A DNA stretch of 34,765 nucleotides. Source: Enterobacteriaceae bacterium UBA2655 (GTDB lineage Bacteria; Pseudomonadota; Gammaproteobacteria; Enterobacterales; Enterobacteriaceae). Location: positions 89,316 through 124,080 of the forward strand of contig DENB01000032.1 of NCBI GenBank assembly GCA_002359495.1. Direction: 5' to 3'. A program made the position numbers and the translations under genes. Below the pieces are notes generated by a model. It saw only the letters and a list, made by a program, of their open reading frames with translations. It did not search any database and was not told the DNA's origin. Of the stretch, positions 8,288 through 16,701 are shown piece after piece; the stretch's first letter is position 1; the number at the start of each line of letters is the position of its first letter.

Positions 8288-9748
8288 ATGTTAGAGCTTG
8301 ATCGCCTTCCTGCCGCTATCCCCCGTCCCGCCTGGGACCACAGCCGGCTCAAAACCCGCATGGTGCATATCGGCTTCGGCGCTTTCCATCGCGCGCACCA
8401 GGCGCTTTGCAGCGATAAACTGGCGGAACAGGGCAGCGACTGGGGCTATTGCGAAGTGAATCTCAACAGCGGCGCGCTGATCCAGGCGCTGCGCGATCAA
8501 CAGCTGCTCTATACCTTAACCGAGATGGCGGACGACCGCCTCTCCACCCGCGTGATCGGCGTGATTACCGAGGCGCTGCATGGCAAAGGCGACGGCATCG
8601 ACGCGGTGATCGAGGCGATGAGCCAGCCCGATGTCGCCATCGTTTCCATGACCGTGACGGAGAAAGGCTACTGCCACCTCCCCGCCAGCGGCGACCTCAA
8701 TCCCGACCATCCCGATATTCTGCATGATCTGGAACAGCCAGATGCGCCGCGCTCGCTGCCCGGCGTGATTCTGGCCGCCATTCGCCGTCGCCGCGCGCGC
8801 GATCTGGCGCCGTTCAGCGTGATGTCCTGCGACAATATGCCGGAGAACGGCCACGTCACGCGCAACGTCATCATCCAGCTGGCGCAGCGGCAGGACAGCG
8901 AGCTGGCGCGCTACATTCAGGACCATCTGAGCTTCCCTTCCACCATGGTGGATCGCATCGTGCCGGCGATGACAGACGACGCCTTCGCGGCGCTGAGCGC
9001 GCGGCTCGGCTGCACGGATCCGGTCGCGGTCGAGGCGGAGCCTTTTTTCCAGTGGGTGATCGAAGATAATTTCGTCAGCGGGCGTCCCGCCTGGGAAAAC
9101 GCCGGCGCCGAACTGGTGGACGATGTTCTGCCATTTGAAGAGATGAAGCTGCGCATGCTGAACGGCAGTCACTCTTTCCTCGCTTACCTTGGCTTTCTGT
9201 CGGGCTATCAGCACATCAGCGACTGCATGGCCGATGCCGATCTGAAGCAGGCGGCGCGCGCGCTGATGCTGCATGAGCAGGCGCCGACGCTGCGCACGCG
9301 CGGCGTGGATCTCGCTGCCTATGCCGATTCGCTGATTGCGCGCTATGAGAACCGCGCCATTAAGCATCGCACTTATCAGATCGCCACCGACGGCACGCAA
9401 AAGCTGCCGCAACGCCTGCTCGACAGCGTGCGCTGGCATTTAAGCCGCGGCAGCCGCTGCGATCTCTTAACGCTGGGCGTGGCGGCCTGGATGCGCTACG
9501 TCAGCGGCGTGGATGAACAGGGCAACGCCATTGAGATCAGGGATCCGCTAAAGGAAGAGCTGGCGCAGCGCGTGGCGCAGAGCGAAGACGGCGAGGCGCG
9601 CGTTCACGCCCTGCTGGCCCTGAAATCGGTTTTTGCCGAGGATTTGGCGCAAAATGAGACTTTCGTTTCACAGCTTTGTCAGCTCTACGGCCGGCTTCGG
9701 CAGCAGGGCGCGCGCGCCACGGTACAGCAGGTGATGGCCAGCTACTGA
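8288..9748 (+). CDS. Mannitol dehydrogenase family oxidoreductase, YdfI/UxuB-like
   Basis: NAD-dependent polyol or hexuronate oxidoreductase of 486 residues, the usual length for fructuronate reductase UxuB and YdfI. The N-terminal Rossmann region contains VHIGFGAFHRAHQALC. The middle has FSVMSCDNMPENG and FPSTMVDRIVPAM. The C-terminal helical domain carries the family signature KLRMLNGSHSFLAYLGFLSG with the catalytic-region Lys, Asn and His. The neighbours (rspB, transporter, rspR) match the E. coli rsp/ydf set, which points to YdfI, probably a D-mannonate-type oxidoreductase. UxuB-like activity is the main alternative. GAGG lies seven bases before the ATG. Confidence 0.88.
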   Translation: MLELDRLPAAIPRPAWDHSRLKTRMVHIGFGAFHRAHQALCSDKLAEQGSDWGYCEVNLNSGALIQALRDQQLLYTLTEMADDRLSTRVIGVITEALHGKGDGIDAVIEAMSQPDVAIVSMTVTEKGYCHLPASGDLNPDHPDILHDLEQPDAPRSLPGVILAAIRRRRARDLAPFSVMSCDNMPENGHVTRNVIIQLAQRQDSELARYIQDHLSFPSTMVDRIVPAMTDDAFAALSARLGCTDPVAVEAEPFFQWVIEDNFVSGRPAWENAGAELVDDVLPFEEMKLRMLNGSHSFLAYLGFLSGYQHISDCMADADLKQAARALMLHEQAPTLRTRGVDLAAYADSLIARYENRAIKHRTYQIATDGTQKLPQRLLDSVRWHLSRGSRCDLLTLGVAAWMRYVSGVDEQGNAIEIRDPLKEELAQRVAQSEDGEARVHALLALKSVFAEDLAQNETFVSQLCQLYGRLRQQGARATVQQVMASY

Positions 9749-9813
9749 CCATTCAGCAGTAAAACCGCTGGCGCAGGCGCAGCGCGCTGATTAGACTGAA
9801 ACTTTCCAAATCG

Positions 9814-9831
9814 GGCTGGCGCAGGCCAGCC
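9814..9831 (+). other. Hairpin in the leader of rspR
   Basis: GGCTGGC (9814-9820) and GCCAGCC (9825-9831) form a 7-bp stem with a GCAG loop, 19 bases before the rspR start. No T-run follows. It could be a weak terminator of the upstream genes or limit regulator translation, which also lacks a strong Shine-Dalgarno sequence. Confidence 0.4.
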
Positions 9832-9850
9832 GTAATACGGATATTGCAGC

Positions 9851-10531
9851 ATGTCAATCGCCTACACCATTACCACCAGCGAACCGGTAAACCAGCAGAT
9901 TTATCGTTATCTGCGCAAAGATATCGTGACCTGCGCGATTAGCCCGGGTTCGCTGCTGTCGGAAAAAGAGGTTTCCACCCGTTTTAACGTCTCCCGGCAG
10001 CCGGTGCGCGAAGCTTTTATCAAGCTGGCGGAAGCGGGTCTGGTTCAGGTGTTGCCGCAGCGCGGCACCTTCGTGCGTAAAATATCCGCCCAGCGCGTCG
10101 CGGACGGCCGTTTTATTCGCGAAGCGGTCGAAGTGGCGGTAGTGCGCCGCGCCGCGCTGGAGATCCAGCCTGCCGCGCTGATGGCGCTGGCGCATAATCT
10201 TCAGCTGCAAAGACTCTCTGCAGAACGCCACGACAGTCAGGCGTTTCTGACCCTGGATGATGAGTTTCATCGTCTGATCGCCGAAAGCATTGACTGCGCG
10301 CTGGCGTGGGAGACGGTGGAGAATATCAAGGCCACCATGGACCGCGTGCGCTTTCTGACCCTGAGCGAAGTTTCGCCGCCGGAGAGCCTGATTGAGCAGC
10401 ACGAAGAAATCTATTCTGCGCTGGAAAGCCATAACGCCGATGCCGCAGAAGCCGCGATGCGCCGTCACCTGCAAGAGATGATTTTTTCCATTACGCCCAT
10501 CGCCGAACGCAATAGCGAATGGTTTGAGTAG
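9851..10531 (+). CDS. rspR: RspR (YdfH)-like GntR-family repressor
   Basis: DNA-binding regulator of 226 residues in the FadR/FCD branch of the GntR family. The N-terminal winged helix contains PVNQQIYRYLRKDIV and SEKEVSTRFNVSRQPVREAFIKLAE, nearly identical to E. coli RspR (YdfH), the repressor of rspAB. The C-terminal FCD ligand-binding domain shows DDEFHRLIAE and a late cluster of histidines and arginines (MRRHLQEM) of the metal and ligand pocket. In E. coli the gene is divergent from rspAB; here it ends the operon on the same strand. It probably represses the operon by binding the palindrome at 5748-5765, and so would also regulate itself. Confidence 0.9.
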   Translation: MSIAYTITTSEPVNQQIYRYLRKDIVTCAISPGSLLSEKEVSTRFNVSRQPVREAFIKLAEAGLVQVLPQRGTFVRKISAQRVADGRFIREAVEVAVVRRAALEIQPAALMALAHNLQLQRLSAERHDSQAFLTLDDEFHRLIAESIDCALAWETVENIKATMDRVRFLTLSEVSPPESLIEQHEEIYSALESHNADAAEAAMRRHLQEMIFSITPIAERNSEWFE

Positions 10532-10744
10532 GGCCAGCCCGCACCGGCCTCACGGGCCGTCGGCGGCGCAGCGGAGTTGGGCGCGTCCAGCGCGCAGCAA
10601 GCGGAGTGGACTTAATGTCCATGAACATTGCTCGCTACGCCCGACCCCTGACGGGGTTGCCCTACGGGCTCCCGGTTTACAAGTAACCCGGGCGGGCGAT
10701 GCTGCACAAGCCCAACCCTGCAAGCGAGCCAGGCCAGCCAACGA
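10532..10744. other. Highly structured convergent intergenic region
   Basis: About 213 GC-rich bases between two genes that point at each other (rspR and fbaB). They contain a nested set of inverted repeats. An outer pair is GTTGGGC (10576-10582) with GCCCAAC (10710-10716). Inside it GCAGC (10594-10598) pairs with GCTGC (10701-10705). Within those lie TGGAC/GTCCA (10607-10621), ACCCC/GGGGT (10644-10657), GCCC/GGGC (10659-10669) and a CCCGG...CCCGGG hairpin. It probably ends transcription from both sides, but it is larger than needed for that. It may be a dispersed intergenic repeat. No reading frame in it looks genuine. Confidence 0.5.
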
Positions 10745-11797
10745 TCAAGCGATGGTGACGTCTTTGGCGAGGTATACATCCTGCACCGCATTAATTAACG
10801 CCACGCCCTCCTTACGCGACTTCTTAAACGCCTTGCGACCCAAAATTAGCCCCATGCCGCCGGCGCGCTTGTTAATCACCGCGGTGCGCACTGACTCCGC
10901 CACGTCGGTCTCGCCCGCCGACGCGCCGCCGGAGTTAATCAGCCCGGCGCGGCCCATATAGCAGTTCGCCAGTTGATAACGCACCAGGTCGATAGGGTTC
11001 TCCGAAGTCAGCGTGCTGTAGACGCGCTCATCGGTATGGCCGAATTTCACCGCGCTGTAGCCGCCGTTATTTTCCGCCATTTTTTGCTTCACGATATCCG
11101 CGCCGATGGTTGCCGCCAGATGGTTCGCCTGGCCGGTCAGATCGGCGCTGGAGTGATAATCGACGCCCTCTTTTTTAAACGCATTGTTGCGCAGATAGGC
11201 CCACAGCACCGTCACCATGCCCAGCTCATGCGCGCGCTCAAAAGCAGCCGAAATCTCTTCGATTTGCCGGCGCGACTGCTCCGATCCGAAATAGATGGTG
11301 GCGCCGACCGCAACCGCGCCCAGATTAAACGCCTGTTCGACGCTAGCGTAAAACGTCTGATCATACTGCGCCGGATAGCTCAGGGTTTCGTTATGGTTGA
11401 GCTTCATCATAAACGGAATTTTATGCGCGTAGCGGCGCGATACCGACGCCAGCACGCCGTAAGTGGATGCGACGCAGTTGCAGCCCGCTTCGATGGCCAG
11501 CTCAACGATGTTTTTCGGATCGAAATATTGTGGATTCGCGGCAAAAGAGGCGCCGGCGGAGTGCTCAACGCCCTGATCCACCGGCAGGATGGAGAGATAG
11601 CCGGTCCCCGCCAGTCGACCGGTGTTATACAGCGTTTGCATATTGCGCAAAACCGCAGGGGAACGGTTGTTGTCGCTCATTACCCGTTCGACATAATCCG
11701 CGCCCGGCAGATAGAGGCTCTCCGCCGGAATGGTCATGCAGCGGTGCTGCAGCAGAGACTCCGCCTCTTGGCCTAATAACTGTACGATGTCCGTCAT
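10745..11797 (-). CDS. fbaB: FbaB, class I fructose-bisphosphate aldolase
   Basis: Cytoplasmic Schiff-base aldolase that splits fructose 1,6-bisphosphate into dihydroxyacetone phosphate and glyceraldehyde 3-phosphate, of the archaeal-type DhnA family. In E. coli it is favoured during growth on gluconeogenic substrates. The protein matches E. coli FbaB nearly throughout, for example [34 protein letters not shown] (with the Schiff-base lysine region), [10 protein letters not shown] and [16 protein letters not shown] chose the internal ATG at 11797 (350 residues, equal to E. coli) because AGGAG lies seven bases upstream; the longer frame adds 16 unrelated residues. In E. coli the gene lies near the same yegS and thiD neighbours. 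Confidence 0.96.
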   Translation of the reverse strand: MTDIVQLLGQEAESLLQHRCMTIPAESLYLPGADYVERVMSDNNRSPAVLRNMQTLYNTGRLAGTGYLSILPVDQGVEHSAGASFAANPQYFDPKNIVELAIEAGCNCVASTYGVLASVSRRYAHKIPFMMKLNHNETLSYPAQYDQTFYASVEQAFNLGAVAVGATIYFGSEQSRRQIEEISAAFERAHELGMVTVLWAYLRNNAFKKEGVDYHSSADLTGQANHLAATIGADIVKQKMAENNGGYSAVKFGHTDERVYSTLTSENPIDLVRYQLANCYMGRAGLINSGGASAGETDVAESVRTAVINKRAGGMGLILGRKAFKKSRKEGVALINAVQDVYLAKDVTIA

Positions 11798-11824
11798 ACT
11801 GACTCCTGAATTGAAAGTGTGATA

Positions 11825-11842
11825 AACCGGCAGCGGCCGGTT
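11825..11842. other. Inverted repeat between fbaB and thiD
   Basis: AACCGGC (11825-11831) pairs with GCCGGTT (11836-11842) around AGCG. It lies in the 147-base gap after thiD and before fbaB on the minus strand, where it could be a weak thiD terminator or part of the fbaB leader. No clear promoter boxes were identified in the gap. Confidence 0.35.
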
Positions 11843-11944
11843 CAACCCACCTCAGCCTGGACGCTGGCCCGTCAGGCTGGCAAATTGCTGACTCCATTTT
11901 TCAGACGGATCCGCAGGAAAAAACTGCGTTGCTGGCGTTATGCC

Positions 11945-12745
11945 CTACCACCAGCGATGAAAGTGGTGCACCGGACCAATGCCTTTGCCAACCTCCAGCG
12001 TGTCCGCCTGCGCCAGCGCCTCCTGCAACCAAGCTTTCGCTTCGGCGACGGTCTCCGCCCAGTCGCGATGGCGCGGCCTCAGCGCCGCCAGCGCCGCCGA
12101 CAGTGAACAGCCCGTGCCGTGCGTATGGCGGGTATGGATGCGCGGCGCGCTAAAACGCTGCTCGCCCTGCGGCGTAATGAGCCAGTCCGGGCTTTCGCCG
12201 TCGCTGAGATGCCCGCCCTTCATCAGCACCGCCCGGCAGCCCAGCGCCAGCAGCGCTCTGCCCTGCTCGCGCATCTCCGCCTCGCTTTGCGCCGCTGAGG
12301 TTTCCAAAAGCGCTGCGGCCTCCGGCAGGTTCGGCGTTATCAGCGACGCCTGAGGCAGCAGCAATTCGCGCACGCTCGCTACCGCCTGCGGCGAAAGCAG
12401 CGCATCGCCGCTTTTCGCCACCATCACGGTATCCAGCACCACAAACGGAATGTCGGCGCGCTGCAGCCGTTCCGCCACTACTTCCACAATGGCGGTTTCC
12501 GACAGCATCCCGATCTTGGCGCTGTCGATGCGGAGATCGTCCAGCACGGAATCCAGCTGGGCGCCGACAAAATCGGGTTCGATACGATAAACCTGCTGCA
12601 CGCCGCAGGTATTTTGCGCCACCAGCGCGGTGATCACGCTGGCGCCATAAGCGCCGAGGGCGGAAAAAGCTTTCAGATCCGCCTGGATGCCTGCTCCGCC
12701 GCTGGGATCGGTGCCGGCAATGGTCAATGCGTTAAGACGTTTCAT
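11945..12745 (-). CDS. thiD: ThiD, hydroxymethylpyrimidine/phosphomethylpyrimidine kinase
   Basis: Cytoplasmic ribokinase-fold enzyme that phosphorylates HMP to HMP-P and then HMP-PP for thiamine synthesis and salvage. The sequence has TIAGTDPSGGAGIQADLK at the start, VLDTVMVAKSGD in the middle and the anion-hole/catalytic motif THGTGCSLSAALAA near the end. It ends IGPVHHFHRWW like E. coli ThiD. I chose ATG 12745 (266 residues, the E. coli length). A longer frame from a GTG at 12823 is really the out-of-frame end of thiM. The start overlaps the original thiM stop (ATGA), so thiD normally depends on thiM translation; the premature stop in thiM could reduce ThiD output. Confidence 0.95.
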   Translation of the reverse strand: MKRLNALTIAGTDPSGGAGIQADLKAFSALGAYGASVITALVAQNTCGVQQVYRIEPDFVGAQLDSVLDDLRIDSAKIGMLSETAIVEVVAERLQRADIPFVVLDTVMVAKSGDALLSPQAVASVRELLLPQASLITPNLPEAAALLETSAAQSEAEMREQGRALLALGCRAVLMKGGHLSDGESPDWLITPQGEQRFSAPRIHTRHTHGTGCSLSAALAALRPRHRDWAETVAEAKAWLQEALAQADTLEVGKGIGPVHHFHRWW

Positions 12746-13536
12746 GACAGAGCCTCCGGCGACAGATTCCACAGCGCGTCGAGGAAGGCGGCGACAAAAG
12801 TGCCTGGCCCGTTCGCCTGTCACGCCCCCTTTCCCCCCGCCAGCGCCATAACGCGACAGGCGCTCGCCACGTTGATCAGCCGATCGCCCGGCAGCGCGCT
12901 AAAGGCCGCCACGACGGCGGAAAGCGCGCAGCCGGTGCCGACCACTCGCGTCATCAGCGCACTGCCGCCGGTGACGCGCAGGGTACGTTCGCCGTCGGTG
13001 ACGTAATCGTCTTTCCCCGTCACCGCGACGAGGGTGTGATAGCTCAACGCCAGCTGTCGCGCCGCCGCCAGCGCCGCCTCCGCCTGATGCAGGCTGTCGA
13101 CGCCGCGACCACCCGCCTCGCGTCCGGCCAGCGCCAGAATCTCCGACGCGTTGCCGCGAATCGCCGTCGGCGTAGCGCTGAGCAGCTGCTGACAGAAATC
13201 GCTGCGCAGCGTCAACGCCCCTACGGCGACTGGATCGAGCGTCCAGGGCGTATCCGCCGCGACGGCCGCCGTTACGGCGGCCTGCATCGCGTCGCGCCGT
13301 TCACCGGTTAAGGTGCCGACGTTAATCAGAAGGGCATCGGCGATAGTGCTAAACTGCGCGGCTTCTCCGGCGTCAATCACCATCGCCGGCGAGGCCTGCA
13401 ACGCCAGCAGCACATTGGCGGTAAAGGTCTGCACCACGTCATTGGTCATGCAATGCACCAGCGGCGGCTGGTGACGGAGCTGTTGAAGCGCATGCGCGAC
13501 GTGCGCATCAGAAAGGAGAGCAGGTTGACAGGTCAT
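12742..13536 (-). pseudogene. thiM: ThiM, hydroxyethylthiazole kinase, with a premature in-frame stop
   Basis: Thiamine-salvage kinase that phosphorylates 4-methyl-5-hydroxyethylthiazole. The 238-residue open part follows E. coli ThiM ([35 protein letters not shown]) and includes the catalytic-cysteine motif [14 protein letters not shown]. It then meets TGA at 12820-12822. The same frame continues for 25 residues that clearly belong to the family (NGPGTFVAAFLDALWNL, compare E. coli EGPGSFVPHFLDALWQL) and stops at 12742-12744, overlapping the thiD start. Full length would be 264 against 262 in E. coli. A single substitution such as CGA to TGA would explain it. The stop sits beside runs of six and five G, so sequencing indels are an alternative. 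The truncated product lacks its last helices; activity is uncertain. Confidence 0.85.
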
Positions 13537-13580
13537 AAAACTCCCAACCGGCGATCAAGAAGGCGAATGCGGTCAGGCAT

Positions 13581-13662
13581 CTGACTTCCCTACGCTGGCA
13601 TTATCCAGATCAGGTGGTACGGGTATTTCTCAGCCTTCACAAAGAAGGGCACCCCGAGTCAT
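13581..13662 (-). promoter_or_regulatory. TPP (thi-box) riboswitch controlling thiMD
   Basis: Read on the minus strand, this has all the conserved blocks of the E. coli thiM thiamine pyrophosphate aptamer: GACTCGGGGTGCCC, GGCTGAGAAATACCC, ACCTGATCTGGATAATGCCA and GCGTAGGGAAGTCA. The P1 stem forms between TGACT and AGTCA at the two ends. It lies 44 bases before the thiM start, whose GGGAG ribosome site is close enough to be sequestered, as in the E. coli thiM switch. High TPP would lower thiMD expression. Confidence 0.96.
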
Positions 13663-13688
13663 GAGTAACAATTTGGTTACTTTTTTAG

Positions 13689-13717
13689 AGAGTAAGGGAA
13701 GCGGTTTATTAAAGCAA
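13689..13717 (-). promoter_or_regulatory. Candidate thiMD promoter
   Basis: On the minus strand TTGCTT (13717-13712) and TACTCT (13694-13689) are 17 bases apart, placing a start about 20 bases before the riboswitch. The match to consensus is moderate. Confidence 0.4.
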
Positions 13718-13786
13718 GTTCGCCTCTGCTTTACTCTTCTCTGTAGTTTCTCTTTTTAAAGCTAGCAATTTTACAAACATAGCCCC

Positions 13787-13823
13787 GACGGCATCTACTG
13801 GCTTAAGCCGGACATCTGCCGTC
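13787..13823. repeat. Compound inverted repeat
   Basis: GACGGCA (13787-13793) and TGCCGTC (13817-13823) enclose an inner perfect 10-bp palindrome GGCTTAAGCC. It can form a two-step hairpin or cruciform. Function unknown; it marks the GC-rich end of the vgrG-side spacer. Confidence 0.5.
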
Positions 13824-14053
13824 AGGATGGTTTATACCTGATTCGCACAGAGCCGCGTAGTAAAGTAAATACGGATCGTTAGAATGACAGGACATGATAC
13901 ACAGAATGTTTTTTATTTGTCAGCCAACCCGCGAAGCTCTTTTTCCGGCTAACCCTGGCCCGGAGCGAAAATTTGCATTGACTGCGAATTTTATTAACCC
14001 ATGACCTACATAAAGTATCAATTTTTACAGAACAAAACCGTTCTGTCCCGCTT

Positions 14054-14120
14054 AGACGGCAATGGAATTCTGCTCGCTTTCTGAAGCGGAAGCAGGTATC
14101 CGCTTTGCGTTCCGTCTTTT
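14054..14120 (+). other. Folded segment ending in a short T-run
   Basis: An outer pair AGACGG (14054-14059) / CCGTCT (14112-14117) encloses a hairpin AAGCGG (14084-14089) / CCGCTT (14100-14105), and TTTTATT begins right at the end of the outer stem. It may be a weak terminator or the 3' end of an unknown small RNA. Low certainty. Confidence 0.3.
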
Positions 14121-14505
14121 ATTAAACGGTTTTTCGCCTGTCAGCTTACGTTCATGGCATAGGTGTTTTTTATCGCAGCTATCAAATTTTTTCACCAACT
14201 AATTTATTGCTTAGTATTTAATAAATATAAATAAGCACACTGCATTTTATACAGATGCCCAACGATCAATTTTTTAGGTAGAGAAAAACAATTAACTCTT
14301 TGATAAAAAGGCACCGCACTCTGCCTCGTTAATTTTAACGATAGCATTCTCGCGCAACTAATTTCAGTAAGGAAAAAGTTATTTTAACGCCTTTGTAAAA
14401 AAACCAAAAACCCGCATAAAATAAAGCTGTACAAAGACCATTCAAATGAAGTTTAATCCTTTCAGGAAAGTAATTTTTATTTCACCGTCAACAAAAGGAC
14501 TTGTC

Positions 14506-16518
14506 ATGGATTCATACCTGCCTGTTATGCTGGTAAGTGATGCGATGCCTCGCTTGCTGGGCGAACCTGCTTTCATACTCTCTTTTTTGCAAGGAGAAGA
14601 GACGATTTCTACGCTTTATACTTATACCCTGATCGTTAAAACTCCCGCCAATCCGCTTATTTCCCGGCACGCTGCCGCAAACCTTGACGTAAAGAGTTTA
14701 ATTGGCAAAGAAATGACGGTTGTCATAAAGCTTAAAGCGCCTGACGACCATAACACGGGTAAAGCGATTCATTACCGCGAACTGACCGGACTGGTAAAAC
14801 AGGTTCGCTTTACAGGTTTAGATATCGACAGGGCTGTTTATGAGATTGTGCTCAGACCGTGGCTCGATCTGGCTACGCTGACATCGGATTTTCGCATTTT
14901 TCAACACAAATCGGTCACTGATATTATTCAGGAGCTGTTATCAGAGTACGCTTTTCCCGTTGTAAATCGCCTTTCACAATCCTATCCGCCACTGGAATAT
15001 CAGGTGCAATACGGTGAAAGTGATTTCGATTTTATCCAACGTCTGATGGAAAAATGGGGTATTTACTGGTTTTTCGAGCACAGCGATCGTGCTCATCGGC
15101 TCGTTCTGGTCGATCATAACGGTGCTCACCAGCCTTTTCCTCATACCGATTATCAATTTGTTCGCTATTCGCCGCATAAGCCACTCAATGAGGAAAACTA
15201 TATTTCACATTTTACGACTCAAGAGATTCTGACAAGCGGTCGGCTTGTCACAAGTGATTTCGATTTTACTAAATCTCGCGCCGATATTATGGCTATCGAT
15301 GCCAAGCCGCATAAAACTAGCTTTAATAATATGGAAGTTTACCGATGGCCCGGTGATTATGCTTCCCTACATACCGGCGAATACCTGGCCCGGATAAGGA
15401 TGGAAGAACTCGCAGCAACAGGCTTTCGCGCCACAGGCAGCGGCCCGCTACGTACTATCGCTTGCGGCACAACTTTTACGCTACAGGATTTCCCTCAGGA
15501 AAAAGCCAACCGGGAGTATTTGTCGATAGGCAGCTCGCTGGAAATTAGCGCCGCGCCACAGCGCTCAGGCGAACCTGTATACCGTTTTGACTGTCGCTTT
15601 ACCGTGCAGCCAGTCAATAAGGTTTATCGTCACCCGCAATTAACCCCTCTCCCCAAGGCTTATGGATTTCAATCCGCAATTGTCGTCGGTCCGCAGGAAG
15701 AAGAAATATGGACGGACTGCTATGGGCGGGTAAAAGTACATTTTTTATGGGATCGTTATGGTAAATATCGTGAAAGCGATTCATGCTGGCTAAGGGTCAA
15801 CCAGAGCAGCGCCGGTAACCGTTTCGGCTCTGTTTATATACCGCGTATCGGGCAGGAAGTATTGGTCGGTTTTATTAACGGCGATCCATCAAGGCCAATC
15901 ATTACAGGCAGCCTGTATAATAATTATACTATGCCACCGTGGCTGCTACCTAAAAATGCGACTCAAACCGGTTTTATTACCCATACCGTTGGCGGCGGAA
16001 TAAACAACTTCAACGGCATTCAGTTTGAGGATAAACCCGGCGAAGAAAGGTTTTATGAACAGGCCGAACGGGATGCATGCCGCCTGATTAAAAACGATGA
16101 AATCCACCAGGTTGGCCGAGACGCCGATTTGCAGGTCGGTAACAATCGCTCATTAGCTGTTAAGGGTGATTATCTGTCCACAGTTGAAGGAGACCATTCA
16201 TCAAGCGTCGGTCAGAATCGCACTCTCATAATCGAAGGCGACCAGAAAAACTCTGTGAAAGGAAAAATAGCATTAACAGTAGGAAATGATAAAACAGTAA
16301 AAGTGGATGGACAATATAAAACAGAGGTCCAAGGTAAAATTTCTGTTACAACACCTTCAGCTTATCAGGTTGCAACGCAGGACACGTTAGCACTATATGC
16401 AAAAAATGCTCTTCAACTTACTTCTGATGGAACTCTTATCATTAGAGCTAGAATAATTAAAATACTGGCTGACCAGCAAATTACTATTGATGCAGATTCA
16501 GTATTCATCAATCCATGA
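14506..16518 (+). CDS. vgrG: VgrG, type VI secretion spike protein
   Basis: Trimeric tip of the type VI secretion tube that carries effectors into target cells. The order is a gp27-like base (roughly 1-370, with QVQYGESDFDFIQRLMEKWGIYWFFEH), then a gp5-like OB fold with the classic stretch YGRVKVHFLWDRYGK...SCWLRVNQSSAGNRFGSVYIPRIGQEVLVGF, and a gp5-type needle of short valine/glycine repeats (IHQVGRDADLQVGNNRSLAV onwards). It ends about when the needle does, so there is no extra toxic domain. I chose ATG 14506 (670 residues) because AAAGGA lies upstream; the frame also has an ATG at 14446 without such a site. No other structural secretion genes are nearby, so it must use a system encoded elsewhere. 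Codon use is AT-richer than its neighbours. Confidence 0.93.
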   Translation: MDSYLPVMLVSDAMPRLLGEPAFILSFLQGEETISTLYTYTLIVKTPANPLISRHAAANLDVKSLIGKEMTVVIKLKAPDDHNTGKAIHYRELTGLVKQVRFTGLDIDRAVYEIVLRPWLDLATLTSDFRIFQHKSVTDIIQELLSEYAFPVVNRLSQSYPPLEYQVQYGESDFDFIQRLMEKWGIYWFFEHSDRAHRLVLVDHNGAHQPFPHTDYQFVRYSPHKPLNEENYISHFTTQEILTSGRLVTSDFDFTKSRADIMAIDAKPHKTSFNNMEVYRWPGDYASLHTGEYLARIRMEELAATGFRATGSGPLRTIACGTTFTLQDFPQEKANREYLSIGSSLEISAAPQRSGEPVYRFDCRFTVQPVNKVYRHPQLTPLPKAYGFQSAIVVGPQEEEIWTDCYGRVKVHFLWDRYGKYRESDSCWLRVNQSSAGNRFGSVYIPRIGQEVLVGFINGDPSRPIITGSLYNNYTMPPWLLPKNATQTGFITHTVGGGINNFNGIQFEDKPGEERFYEQAERDACRLIKNDEIHQVGRDADLQVGNNRSLAVKGDYLSTVEGDHSSSVGQNRTLIIEGDQKNSVKGKIALTVGNDKTVKVDGQYKTEVQGKISVTTPSAYQVATQDTLALYAKNALQLTSDGTLIIRARIIKILADQQITIDADSVFINP

Positions 16519-16701
16519 AGCTGGAGTTCGGATTTTTTATTACTAAAAATATAAGCCATCAACCTTTTATAATTTTCCCCATGACATTGATGAAACCTAA
16601 GTATTGGTGGCTCATGATAAAAAACTATATCATTAACTTTTATTAATAAAACAACAAAATTAGCCTTTTCAATTTAAGTAAATAGTTAAAGGATATATTA
16701 G

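Larger units (their letters stand above)
13663..14505. other. Long AT-rich non-coding region upstream of vgrG
   Basis: About 840 bases between the divergent thiM riboswitch and the chosen vgrG start hold no convincing gene. The first part carries the thiM promoter and a small hairpin AGTAAC/GTTACT followed by T6 on the plus strand (13664-13686). An inverted-repeat element lies at 13787-13823 and a folded segment at 14054-14120. From about 14160 on the sequence is very AT-rich, typical of transferred DNA silenced by H-NS. The vgrG promoter must lie here, but no single -35/-10 pair stands out. Confidence 0.6.

Noticed and set aside
8516..9439. 307-codon minus-strand frame opposite the YdfI-like gene
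   Set aside because: Antisense shadow of a well-supported gene with low-complexity composition and no ribosome site.
10973..11776. 267-codon plus-strand frame opposite fbaB
   Set aside because: Lies inside the highly conserved fbaB and shows no recognisable domain.
12743..12823. GTG-started longer form of thiD
   Set aside because: The extra 26 residues come from the out-of-frame end of thiM; the ATG at 12745 gives exactly the family length.
16581..16646. 21-residue frame MTLMKPKYWWLMIKNYIINFY in the vgrG-PAAR gap
   Set aside because: Considered as a tiny adaptor or immunity remnant, but it has no ribosome site, is in very AT-rich DNA and matches nothing known.
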